Below, piece by piece: positions 17,910-25,828 of a DNA stretch of 64,000 nt (positions are counted from its first letter, which is position 1; every line of letters starts with the position of its first letter). Below the pieces are notes generated by a model. It saw only the letters and a program-made list of their open reading frames with translations. It was not told where the DNA came from and searched no databases. Source of the stretch: Flavobacterium soli DSM 19725 (GTDB lineage: Bacteria > Bacteroidota > Bacteroidia > Flavobacteriales > Flavobacteriaceae); assembly GCF_000422705.1 (NCBI RefSeq), contig NZ_AUGO01000007.1:124001-188000 (forward strand), read 5' to 3'. The position numbers were made by a program, and so were the translations under genes.

Positions 17910-19253
17910 CTATTCTTCTTTCTTCACAACTTTCCTCGCCACTTCAATCTTAAATTTCTTGCCTTTCATCTTTTCATCCTTGATATTTTGAAGCAAGTCT
18001 TTCACTTTATTGAATTTCACGGCTGCAAATGAAATAAAATCTTTTACTTCAATCAATCCCAAATCGCCCTTTTCTAATTTTCCTTTCTGGGAAAAGAAAC
18101 CAACGATGTCAATTTTATTCAGCTTATTTTTCTTTCCTCCCGAAATATAAATCGTTTGGAATTCTGGTGGTTTTGGCAATGATTTCGAATTTTCGACATT
18201 CAAAACCGGCATTTCATAATCAATATACTCTAATTTTTTTTCACTTTCGTGGAGGAGAATATAAGCAGTTCCAGAAGCCAACATTCTGGCGGTTCGACCG
18301 TTTCTATGCGTAAATTCGTCTTCTTTTGAAGGCAAATGATAATGGATTACGTGTTTCATTTCGGGAATATCCAAACCTCTTGCCGCCAAATCAGTCGTGA
18401 TTAAATAACTCACACTTCCGTTTCTAAATTGAATCAAGGCACGTTCGCGTTCATCTTGATCCATTCCGCCATGATAATAAGTGGCGTAAATTCCTTTTTC
18501 GTTCAAAGTATCGCTGATTCTTTCGGCTGCATCACGATGGTTGCAAAAAATCAAAGCCGACTCTGATTTCAACGAGCAAATCAAACTAAATAAAGTATTG
18601 ATTTTATCTTTTTCCTTAGAAACCACCATTTTCATGGAAAGGTTTGTCTTTTCTTCTTCTCTCGGAATAAAATCCAAAACAGTCGGATTCACAACCCTTG
18701 TATATTTCGGAATTTCAATATCGGAAGTAGCCGAAACCAAAATTCTCTTATTCAATTTAGATAATTTTCCGATGATAAAAGACATTTCTTCATGAAAACC
18801 GAGTTGCAAAGACTTGTCGAATTCATCCAAAATCAAAGTTTCAATTTTATCCGTCCTGAAAGTTCCTCTATCAATATGATCGGCAATTCTTCCTGGCGTT
18901 CCAATCAAAACTGCTGGTGGATTACTCAAATTTTTGATTTCAGTATCAATGGAATGTCCACCATAGCAAACGTTTGCTTTAAAACCAGTTCCCATTTTTT
19001 TCCAAACTTGCTCAATTTGCAGACCTAATTCCCTCGACGGAACAATGATCAAGCATTGAACCGAAAGGATTTCGGGTTGCAGCATTTCGAAAATGGGCAT
19101 CAAGAAAGCTAAAGTTTTCCCAGAACCTGTTGGCGAAAGCAATAAAACATTACTTTCTTCTAGAATAGCTTCTTGTGCAGCAACCTGCATTTCGTTTAGG
19201 CTTTCGAACCCTAAATTCAAAAGTATATTGGTGGAATGGTGATTTTGATTCAT
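17910..19253 (-). CDS. DEAD-box-family RNA helicase with DbpA-type RNA-binding tail
   Basis: A 447-residue ATP-dependent RNA helicase. Motif I SPTGSGKT (about 40-47), Ia PSRELGLQ, Ib GTPGRIADH, motif II DEFDKS in place of DEAD, motif III SATSD, IV IFCNHRDAA, V TDLAARGLDIP and VI HRNGRTAR. The last 75 residues (TIYISGGKKNKLNKIDIVGF) look like a DbpA RNA-binding domain, suggesting ribosome assembly work. The ATG at 19253 lies only 4 bp after a TACCTTTG box, so the mRNA should be leaderless. The D-E-F-D motif is the oddity. Confidence 0.93.
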   Translation of the reverse strand: MNQNHHSTNILLNLGFESLNEMQVAAQEAILEESNVLLLSPTGSGKTLAFLMPIFEMLQPEILSVQCLIIVPSRELGLQIEQVWKKMGTGFKANVCYGGHSIDTEIKNLSNPPAVLIGTPGRIADHIDRGTFRTDKIETLILDEFDKSLQLGFHEEMSFIIGKLSKLNKRILVSATSDIEIPKYTRVVNPTVLDFIPREEEKTNLSMKMVVSKEKDKINTLFSLICSLKSESALIFCNHRDAAERISDTLNEKGIYATYYHGGMDQDERERALIQFRNGSVSYLITTDLAARGLDIPEMKHVIHYHLPSKEDEFTHRNGRTARMLASGTAYILLHESEKKLEYIDYEMPVLNVENSKSLPKPPEFQTIYISGGKKNKLNKIDIVGFFSQKGKLEKGDLGLIEVKDFISFAAVKFNKVKDLLQNIKDEKMKGKKFKIEVARKVVKKEE

Positions 19254-19257
19254 TTTG

Positions 19258-19265
19258 CAAAGGTA
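19258..19265 (-). promoter_or_regulatory. Helicase -7 box, leaderless transcript predicted
   Basis: TACCTTTG on the minus strand, a perfect TAnnTTTG match, 4 bp from the start codon. The -33 element is weak. Confidence 0.55.
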
Positions 19266-19330
19266 AATGAATTAAACACAGATTTCACAGATTTTCACAG
19301 ATGCTATTTCTTCAAAAAATTTATAACAAT

Positions 19331-19398
19331 AAAAAAACGCAAATTGCACTAATTTTCACGAATTGAATTGTGAAAATTAGTGCAATTTGTGTTTTTTT
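19331..19398 (-). terminator. Long hairpin / terminator downstream of NUDIX gene
   Basis: 29-base arms (19331-19359 and 19370-19398) pair with a single G-T position around AAATTGCACTAATTTTCAC and have T runs on both strands. The core resembles another hairpin at 41901-41945 (AAATTGCACAAATTTTC), so it may be a dispersed repeat used as a terminator. Confidence 0.8.
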
Positions 19399-19428
19399 TT
19401 TTTTAGAATTTATATCCAAACTATAGCA

Positions 19429-20025
19429 TCAAGGAGCCTTTTCTTCAAATAATAATTTTATGTTTTCATAGGAGTTTTTCAAGGCTTCCTTGATTTCATC
19501 AGGATTTAGCCAAGCCACTTTTTCAATTCCTTCTTCTAATTGTCCTTGTGGAATGCCTTCAAAACTGGTTCGCATTTCAAACCAATGGGTTATTTTTAGT
19601 TTGTACCTACCATTTCGTTTAAAAATATGATAGGTCTTTTGCAATTTATCAGTTATAACCAATTTATTGACACCCGTTTCCTCTTCCACTTCGCGTAAAG
19701 CGGTATATTCAATCTCCTCGCCTTTTTCGATTCCACCTTTCGGTAAATCCCATTTTCCATTGCGAAAAATAAACAAAACCTCATTTTTTTTGTTGTAAAC
19801 CAGTCCACCACCAGCTTTTTGAACAGGCAATTTTGTTTTCAAGGTTTTCATAATCTCCTTTTCATCAGGATGATAGAGATAGGCTTTTTGAATTTTATTT
19901 TGAAATATTTTTACAATAATTTGTTTAATATCAGCACTTTCCAACAAAAACAACTGAAAATCAGTCTCCTTAAAGATTTGATTAGTTAAAAAAAGTGGTT
20001 TGTCGTTCACAAAAACTTTATACAT
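19429..20025 (-). CDS. NUDIX hydrolase
   Basis: A 198-residue NUDIX hydrolase starting MYKVFVNDKP at 20025. An N-terminal 65-residue extension precedes the catalytic domain. The Nudix box GGIEKGEEIEYTALREVEEE and following TGV match Gx5Ex7REUxEExGU, with the pyrophosphatase metal ligands present. Substrate cannot be predicted. An upstream in-frame start at 20061 is rejected because it would run into pyrE. The start is only 7 bp from the divergent pyrE start. Confidence 0.92.
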   Translation of the reverse strand: MYKVFVNDKPLFLTNQIFKETDFQLFLLESADIKQIIVKIFQNKIQKAYLYHPDEKEIMKTLKTKLPVQKAGGGLVYNKKNEVLFIFRNGKWDLPKGGIEKGEEIEYTALREVEEETGVNKLVITDKLQKTYHIFKRNGRYKLKITHWFEMRTSFEGIPQGQLEEGIEKVAWLNPDEIKEALKNSYENIKLLFEEKAP

Positions 20026-20028
20026 TTG
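19999..20028 (+). promoter_or_regulatory. pyrE promoter, predicted leaderless
   Basis: TTTG (19999-20002), 18-bp spacer, TACATTTG (20021-20028). The pyrE ATG starts at 20033, about where transcription should begin, so the mRNA would be leaderless. The promoter lies inside the NUDIX coding sequence. Confidence 0.7.
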
Positions 20029-20032
20029 TACT

Positions 20033-20680
20033 ATGATTTTTAATAAAGATACAGCCAGCAAAACTGCAGAATTGCTTTTACAAATAAATGCAATTAAATT
20101 GAATCCAGGAAATCCTTTTACATGGGCTTCTGGATGGAAATCTCCTATTTATTGCGACAATAGGATAACACTCTCATTTCCACCTATCAGGAATTACCTG
20201 AAAGATGAATTTGCGAAAAACATTGAAAAACAATTTGGAAAACCAGATGTAATTGCCGGTGTTGCAACAGGTGCGATCGGGATTGGATTGCTTGTTGCTG
20301 AGGCTTTGGCATTGCCTTTTGTGTATGTTCGACCAGAACCAAAAAAACACGGGAGACTGAACCAAATTGAAGGTTTCTTGCAAAAAGGCCAAAACGTTGT
20401 CGTAATTGAAGACCTTATTAGTACTGGAAACAGTAGTCTAATGGCTGTTGAGGCTTTAAAAGAAGCTGGAGCGAATGTAAAAGGAATGGCTGCCATTTTC
20501 AGTTATGGTTTTCAAGTTGCCGAAGACAATTTCAAAAGAGCCAATGTAGATTTATATACTTTGAGCAATTATGAAAATCTTTTGCCTTTGGCTGTCAACA
20601 AAAAATATATCACAGAGGAAGAAGAAAAAACACTACAAGAATGGAGAACCAGTCCATCAACTTGGGGTGTTGAAGTGTAG
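20033..20680 (+). CDS. pyrE: Orotate phosphoribosyltransferase
   Basis: A 215-residue enzyme of de novo pyrimidine synthesis, converting orotate and PRPP to orotidine monophosphate. The start MIFNKDTASK is chosen over one 33 bp upstream because it fits the family and the promoter. Seen: PFTWASGWKSPIYCDNR (orotate site), YVRPEPKKHGRLNQIEG loop and the PRPP motif VVVIEDLISTGNSS. It is followed 53 bp later by a small START-like gene in the same direction. Confidence 0.97.
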   Translation: MIFNKDTASKTAELLLQINAIKLNPGNPFTWASGWKSPIYCDNRITLSFPPIRNYLKDEFAKNIEKQFGKPDVIAGVATGAIGIGLLVAEALALPFVYVRPEPKKHGRLNQIEGFLQKGQNVVVIEDLISTGNSSLMAVEALKEAGANVKGMAAIFSYGFQVAEDNFKRANVDLYTLSNYENLLPLAVNKKYITEEEEKTLQEWRTSPSTWGVEV

Positions 20681-20733
20681 ATTTTGGATTCTATCAATAT
20701 AAATTACAACTTATTAACTCTTAACTAAATAAA

Positions 20734-21126
20734 ATGAATTTAGAAAGTCCAAAAGTTAGCGTACCTAAATCAGATCAATACTTATTTGATGCTTTGTGTG
20801 ACGTAAAGAATTTTGAAAAATTAATGCCTGATAGTATTGCAAAATTCGAAGTACTTGATGAGAATGCTTTTATTTTTGGATTAAAGGGAATGCCTGAAAT
20901 CAAATTAAAAATGAAAGAAAAAGTAGCCCCATCAAAAGTGGTTTTGGGTGCTGCATCCGATAAATTGCCATTTACATTGACAGCAAATATTGACAGCCTT
21001 TCTGAAAATAATTCGGATGTGCAGCTTTTCTTTGAAGGTGAGTTTAATGCGATGATGGCGATGATGATTAAGGGACCAATTAGCAAATTTATTGAGACTT
21101 TGGCACAGAACATGCATAAGCTATAA
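20734..21126 (+). CDS. SRPBCC/START-like domain protein
   Basis: A 130-residue protein with the N-terminal pattern of SRPBCC lipid/hydrophobic-ligand folds (SDQYLFDALCDVKNFEKLMP) and a terminal helix PISKFIETLAQNMHKL. No signal peptide. The pyrE-SRPBCC order is common in flavobacteria. Ligand unknown. A rho-independent terminator follows. Confidence 0.85.
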   Translation: MNLESPKVSVPKSDQYLFDALCDVKNFEKLMPDSIAKFEVLDENAFIFGLKGMPEIKLKMKEKVAPSKVVLGAASDKLPFTLTANIDSLSENNSDVQLFFEGEFNAMMAMMIKGPISKFIETLAQNMHKL

Positions 21127-21150
21127 AATCAAATTAAAAAATAATTATAG

Positions 21151-21184
21151 AAGCCTTCTAGCACACGCTGTAGGCTTTTTTTTA
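21151..21184 (+). terminator. Terminator of pyrE operon
   Basis: AAGCCTTCTAGC-ACAC-GCTGTAGGCTT stem followed by more than eight T. Confidence 0.8.
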
Positions 21185-21256
21185 TTACAATTAACTTTCA
21201 AAATGTTAGATTATAGAGGTTAGCTTCTTTTTAACAAAAAATAATTCTGTATTTTT

Positions 21257-21264
21257 TATATTTG
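21257..21264 (+). promoter_or_regulatory. Putative promoter of the phytochrome operon
   Basis: TATATTTG, a perfect TAnnTTTG box, 28 bp before the response regulator; the upstream -33 position is only T-rich. Confidence 0.55.
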
Positions 21265-21292
21265 TAAAAAAAGTGTTTTTAAAGAAGAAATT

Positions 21293-21730
21293 ATGAGAAA
21301 TGAGTTTACAATATTTTATACAGATGATGATGCAGAAGATTTAGAATTCTTTACAGAAGTCACAAATGCCATTGGAGATCATCTGAATTTAGTGACCCAA
21401 GATAATGGCAAAAAGTTACTACACGATTTAGAAAACCCTCCACCAAACCCTCACATTGTATTCTTAGATTTGAATATGCCTGGAATTAGTGGATTTGATG
21501 TGTTACAACAATTAAGAAGTTCTGATGATTTTAAAAATCTTCCAATTGTGATTTTTTCAACTTCAAGTGATGAGCGAGTTATTGCTAAAAGTCGTGAACT
21601 TGGAGCAAGTTACTATGTTTCTAAACCAACAGATTTTTCGCTTTTGAAGAAAACTATTCAACATGCTTTGAGTATCAATTGGGATACCTTCATACCAAGT
21701 AAGGAAAATTTTGTATACCTAAATAGCTAG
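21293..21730 (+). CDS. Single-domain response regulator (CheY-like)
   Basis: A 145-residue receiver domain without an output domain. Acidic pocket D11-D13 (FYTDDDAED), phosphoacceptor D59 (VFLDLNMPG), T/S at 90-91 (IFSTSS) and K111 (YYVSKPTDF). It resembles the Rcp1/phytochrome-associated receivers that are paired with phytochrome kinases. The next genes are a heme oxygenase (6 bp gap) and the phytochrome kinase, so it is the likely phosphate acceptor of the light signal. Confidence 0.93.
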   Translation: MRNEFTIFYTDDDAEDLEFFTEVTNAIGDHLNLVTQDNGKKLLHDLENPPPNPHIVFLDLNMPGISGFDVLQQLRSSDDFKNLPIVIFSTSSDERVIAKSRELGASYYVSKPTDFSLLKKTIQHALSINWDTFIPSKENFVYLNS

Positions 21731-21736
21731 TTTGGA

Positions 21737-22348
21737 ATGAAAGTTGAAAATTTAAAAGCCGATACGTCGGCTTCGGTTATTTTTTTAGAAAATCTTAAAA
21801 ATAAAACTTCCGTATCCCATAAAAATCTAGAATCTTTACCTATTTCAAGATCAATTGTAGACCCCAAAATCACTATTGAACAATATGGCTTATACTTGAG
21901 TTTGATGTATGATGTAGTTAAAAATTTGGAAGACACAATTTATCCAATAGTTTCCAATGCAATTCCAGACTTAGAAGAAAGAAAAAAATCACATCTCTTA
22001 CTGAATGATTTGAAATCTACTCCAATAGAAAAAACAACTCATCATTTTCCTTTTGAAGATGCTATAAAAATTTCGATGCCTTTTGCAATGGGAATGGTCT
22101 ATGTAGTTGAAGGCTCGACTTTAGGGGGAAGATTCATTTTAAAAAATGTTCAAGAAGCTTTTGATTTTAATGAAGATAAAGGAGCTTCCTATTTTGCTGG
22201 ATACGGAAATAAAACGGGAAGTTCTTGGAAAAAATTCTTAAATTCGCTAACAGAATTTGAAGCAAAAACAAATTCTGAAGAAGAAATAATTGCTGGTGCA
22301 ACCTATGCTTTTGAAGCCATTCATAAACATTTATCAAAAAAATTTTAG
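21737..22348 (+). CDS. Heme oxygenase making biliverdin (BphO-like)
   Basis: A 203-residue all-helical protein of the bacterial heme oxygenase family. Proximal heme histidine candidate H28 in TSVSHKNLESL, and the distal-helix signature YVVEGSTLGGRFI at about 117-129. It opens heme to biliverdin, the chromophore of bacteriophytochromes, with release of iron and CO. Its place between the receiver and phytochrome genes strongly indicates chromophore supply rather than iron uptake. Gap to phytochrome is 8 bp. Confidence 0.92.
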   Translation: MKVENLKADTSASVIFLENLKNKTSVSHKNLESLPISRSIVDPKITIEQYGLYLSLMYDVVKNLEDTIYPIVSNAIPDLEERKKSHLLLNDLKSTPIEKTTHHFPFEDAIKISMPFAMGMVYVVEGSTLGGRFILKNVQEAFDFNEDKGASYFAGYGNKTGSSWKKFLNSLTEFEAKTNSEEEIIAGATYAFEAIHKHLSKKF

Positions 22349-22356
22349 TGTAGTTT

Positions 22357-24615
22357 ATGAAAATAAAAGATATTGTGAACCGCGATATTGTGAACCTCAC
22401 CAATTGCGAATTCGAACCCATTCATATTCCTGGAAGCATACAGCCTCACGGTTTTTTGATTGGAATTGACTCTAATTCTTGGAAAATTGACTTTTGTAGT
22501 GGAAATATTTCGAACTTTATAGCTTTATCGCATCAAAATATTTTAGGAAAGGATTTTAAAACTGTTTTTGGAAAAAAACAAGAAATACAGGTTCAACACT
22601 ATATTTCAAAGGATTTATTTCTTTCTTCTACTCCACTCCAATTGGACTTTATGGGGAAATTTTTCCTTTGTACGATTCACAAAAGCAATACAACCTATAT
22701 CCTTGAAGCCGAACCATTTGTGGAAGCATCCAAAGAACTTGCCGATGTTTATTCCCAAACTTCGCAGTTTCTATCCTATATGAATGAAACACATACGCTT
22801 CAAGAATTGTGTGCCATGGTTGCCAGAGGAACCCGCGAAATAACAGGTTATGATCGTGTCATGATTTACCGTTTTGACAAGGATTATAATGGAGAAGTTT
22901 TTGCGGAAAGCGTTAAAGAAGATCTTGAGCCTTTTCTAGGCTTGCATTATCCTCACACCGATATTCCTGTTCAAGCCCGCCAATTGTATATGCAAAACCT
23001 GTTGCGATTGATTGTAGATATTGATTATATCCCAGTTCCTCTTTATACTGTTGATGACGGAAATACAACGAAAAATCTCGATTTAAGCCTTTCCATTTTG
23101 CGAAGTACCTCTCCAATCCATGTTCAATATCTGCAAAATATGGGAGTTGGAGCTACCTTGACGATTTCGTTGATTCATCAAAAAAAATTATGGGGATTAA
23201 TTGCCTGTCATCATTATAGTCCTAAAAACTTGTCTCCAGAAATTCGATTGGCGGCTCAATTGCAAGGACATTTTATCACTTCACAAATCGATATTCGCCA
23301 ATCCAATGAAGAATATGATGTGGCAAGAAAATCAAATCTTGCCCTTGAGAAAATGATTTCACTAAATCTTCAATCTAAAGAAAATTCTTTTCAAAAGATT
23401 ATAGAAAATGAAGCTTTATTGGAAATTTGCAATGCTGCAGGAGTTGCCATCATTTTTAATGGAACTGTCTATAAAAATGGTGTAACACCAGACGAAAAGT
23501 ACATCAACAAGCTCATTGGCTGGATCAATAATTTCACTAAAGAAGATTCGTTTTCAACTGATAAATTATCAGATTTTTTGCTAAATGCCGACGATTATTG
23601 CCAAGAAGCTTCTGGAATTATTTACCATTCCTTGAGCATCGACAACCATGACTGCATCATTTGGTTTCGACCTGAATCGTTGACGGAAATTAATTGGGCT
23701 GGAGATCCAAATAAAGCTATCATTAAAGATGTAAATGGCTTATATCCAAGAAATTCTTTCGAGCTTTACAAAGAAATTGTAAAATGTCAAAGTAAGATTT
23801 GGTTACAACCGGAATTGAATGCTGCTGCAAATTATGCACATACCCTTCAAAAGCAATTCAGCTTAGTTCTTATTAGCCAGGAAGAAGAAAAATACCGAAA
23901 ATTGAGTGAACTTTTAAAAGAAACCAATTCTGAACTAGAAAATATCAATTGGATTAGCACACACGATTTGCAAGAACCGTTGCGAAAAATTCAAATGATT
24001 TCTTCACGTCTTTTAGGCAAGGAAGATGAAGTCTTCTCCGAAACTGTTATCAACTCCGTTCAACGAATGAACCATTCTGCAAAAAGAATGCAAACCTTGC
24101 TAATCGACATTCTAAAATATACTAGAATCCAGCACATTGATGACACTTTCGAATTGGTAAAACCCGAAAATATTCTAGCAGAAGTTTTATCAGATTTAAA
24201 TGAACATATTAACGAACAAAAAGCCATTATAAACATCCATGAATTACCAGAAATTAACGGTATTCCTTTTTTAATGAAGCAGTTATTCTCAAATTTAATT
24301 CAAAATTCCTTAAAATATTCTTTCCAGGATAAGGCTCCTATAATCAATATTCGAACATTGGGAATACAAGAAATAAATGAATTGCCATTTCAAGTACTAG
24401 AATTTGCTGACAATGGAATAGGTTTCGAACAAGAATTTGCCGAAAACATTTTTAATATTTTCAGTAGATTACACAATCAAGAAAAATATAAAGGTTCTGG
24501 AGTTGGTTTGGCTTTATGTAAAAAAATAATGCAAGTTCACAAGGGTCTAATTTTGGCAGAAGGAATTTCAAATGAAGGAGCTATTTTTAGATTATATTTC
24601 CCTTTAAATTCATAA
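22357..24615 (+). CDS. bphP: Bacteriophytochrome histidine kinase
   Basis: A 752-residue red/far-red light sensor. The biliverdin-binding cysteine is C17 (NCEFEPIHIPGSIQPHG) ahead of the PAS domain; the GAF domain has HYPHTDIPVQARQLY, where PASDIP is more usual, with the key Asp-Ile-Pro kept; the PHY domain has the tongue WFRPE. The kinase core follows: phosphoacceptor H in STHDLQEPLRK (about 535), N box NLIQNSLKYS, DNGIGF, GSGVGLALCKKI. No cytoplasmic-output domain is fused, so it should signal to the receiver in the same operon. Complete. Confidence 0.95.
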   Translation: MKIKDIVNRDIVNLTNCEFEPIHIPGSIQPHGFLIGIDSNSWKIDFCSGNISNFIALSHQNILGKDFKTVFGKKQEIQVQHYISKDLFLSSTPLQLDFMGKFFLCTIHKSNTTYILEAEPFVEASKELADVYSQTSQFLSYMNETHTLQELCAMVARGTREITGYDRVMIYRFDKDYNGEVFAESVKEDLEPFLGLHYPHTDIPVQARQLYMQNLLRLIVDIDYIPVPLYTVDDGNTTKNLDLSLSILRSTSPIHVQYLQNMGVGATLTISLIHQKKLWGLIACHHYSPKNLSPEIRLAAQLQGHFITSQIDIRQSNEEYDVARKSNLALEKMISLNLQSKENSFQKIIENEALLEICNAAGVAIIFNGTVYKNGVTPDEKYINKLIGWINNFTKEDSFSTDKLSDFLLNADDYCQEASGIIYHSLSIDNHDCIIWFRPESLTEINWAGDPNKAIIKDVNGLYPRNSFELYKEIVKCQSKIWLQPELNAAANYAHTLQKQFSLVLISQEEEKYRKLSELLKETNSELENINWISTHDLQEPLRKIQMISSRLLGKEDEVFSETVINSVQRMNHSAKRMQTLLIDILKYTRIQHIDDTFELVKPENILAEVLSDLNEHINEQKAIINIHELPEINGIPFLMKQLFSNLIQNSLKYSFQDKAPIINIRTLGIQEINELPFQVLEFADNGIGFEQEFAENIFNIFSRLHNQEKYKGSGVGLALCKKIMQVHKGLILAEGISNEGAIFRLYFPLNS

Positions 24616-24632
24616 ACAAGTATACTTTAAAT

Positions 24633-25364
24633 TTAATACAACATTTGGATTTCTTTTATCCCATAGGTCTTTATGCTATCATCTTCCAGTAACAATTCCA
24701 GTTGTCCCGTTTTGGAAACGCCCTGTATAATTCCCATAAAACGTTGCTTTTGTTGATTTTCAAAAGCCATTGGCAATCCTCTTTTAAAAAGTAAATGAGT
24801 GTAGCTTTGCCAAATTTCGGATGCTTTACCTTCCGAAAGCTTAACCATGTTTTGTTCTATATTTTCCACAATTTCTAAAAGCAATATTTCTTTTTCGAAA
24901 GAACGCTTAGCCATAAGCGAAAGCGAAGAAGCTTTTGGCAATCCGTCAAAATTGTCTTGATTTACATTTAGTCCAATTCCGATGATTGAATCGATTTGAT
25001 TCGAACCTTTTATACTATTTTCGATAAGTATGCCACCAACTTTCTTATTGTCTGACATTATGTCGTTAGGCCATTTTATACTTAACTTCGGAATATTATA
25101 TTTTTCTAGGACTGAAATAATAGCTGTTGCAACAGCGGTATTGAGATCATAAATTTGCTCTATATTAAAATTAAAATCCTTAACCAAGATACTCATAGTA
25201 AGATTTTTACCTTTTTCAGATACCCATACAGACCCCATTTGGCCTTTGCCCTTTGTTTGATCTTCAGTAGTAACAACCGTGAAGTTTTCGGGATCATTAT
25301 GGGTCAATAAGTTCCTTAGGAAATCATTTGTAGAATCTATGGCATCGAGTTTGATTAATTTCAT
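24633..25364 (-). CDS. birA: Biotin--[acetyl-CoA-carboxylase] ligase (no repressor domain)
   Basis: A 243-residue biotin protein ligase that activates biotin as biotinyl-AMP and attaches it to the biotin carrier protein. Seen: DAIDSTNDFLRN, the loop KGKGQMGSVWVSE in the position of GRGRRG, SIKWPNDIM and KVGGILIE. The N-terminal winged helix of bifunctional BirA is absent, so no transcription control is expected. It is divergent from rsfS. Confidence 0.94.
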   Translation of the reverse strand: MKLIKLDAIDSTNDFLRNLLTHNDPENFTVVTTEDQTKGKGQMGSVWVSEKGKNLTMSILVKDFNFNIEQIYDLNTAVATAIISVLEKYNIPKLSIKWPNDIMSDNKKVGGILIENSIKGSNQIDSIIGIGLNVNQDNFDGLPKASSLSLMAKRSFEKEILLLEIVENIEQNMVKLSEGKASEIWQSYTHLLFKRGLPMAFENQQKQRFMGIIQGVSKTGQLELLLEDDSIKTYGIKEIQMLY

Positions 25365-25427
25365 AGGAAAAATGTATGTGAGGGATTTAATCTTATGTTA
25401 AGGTTCAAAAATAATCACAAAAAATGG

Positions 25428-25435
25428 TAACTTTG
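25428..25435 (+). promoter_or_regulatory. Putative rsfS-ftsH promoter -7 box
   Basis: TAACTTTG, a perfect TAnnTTTG, 19 bp before the rsfS start; -33 is weak. Confidence 0.55.
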
Positions 25436-25454
25436 CAAAAATAGAAAATTTTAA

Positions 25455-25826
25455 ATGACGAAAAAGACTATAAATAATGATGTTTTACTTTCAAACATCA
25501 TCAAAGGAATAGAAGAAGTTAAAGGAAACGACATTGATATCCTTGATTTAAGAGAAATTGACAATTCAGCTTGTGATTATTTTATCATTTGTAACGGAAA
25601 CTCTAACACTCAAGTTAGTGCGATTGTCAACTCGGTTCAAAAAACAGTTTCAAAAGAATTAAAAGACAAGCCTTGGCATGTTGAAGGTATGGAAAATGCC
25701 GAGTGGGTTTTGATGGATTATGTGAACATTGTGGTTCATGTTTTTCAAAAGCACATTCGCGAATACTACAATATTGAAAGTCTTTGGGGTGATGCTAAAA
25801 TCACAACCATCCAAAACAAATATTAA
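25455..25826 (+). CDS. rsfS: Ribosomal silencing factor RsfS
   Basis: A 123-residue RsfS/Iojap protein, which binds uL14 and blocks joining of ribosomal subunits in starvation. Seen: DIDILDLREIDNSACDYFII, GNSNTQVSAIVNSV, WVLMDYVNIVVHVF and YYNIESLWGDA. Start and length are typical. Separated from ftsH by 2 bp, so co-transcribed. Confidence 0.96.
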   Translation: MTKKTINNDVLLSNIIKGIEEVKGNDIDILDLREIDNSACDYFIICNGNSNTQVSAIVNSVQKTVSKELKDKPWHVEGMENAEWVLMDYVNIVVHVFQKHIREYYNIESLWGDAKITTIQNKY

Positions 25827-25828
25827 AA

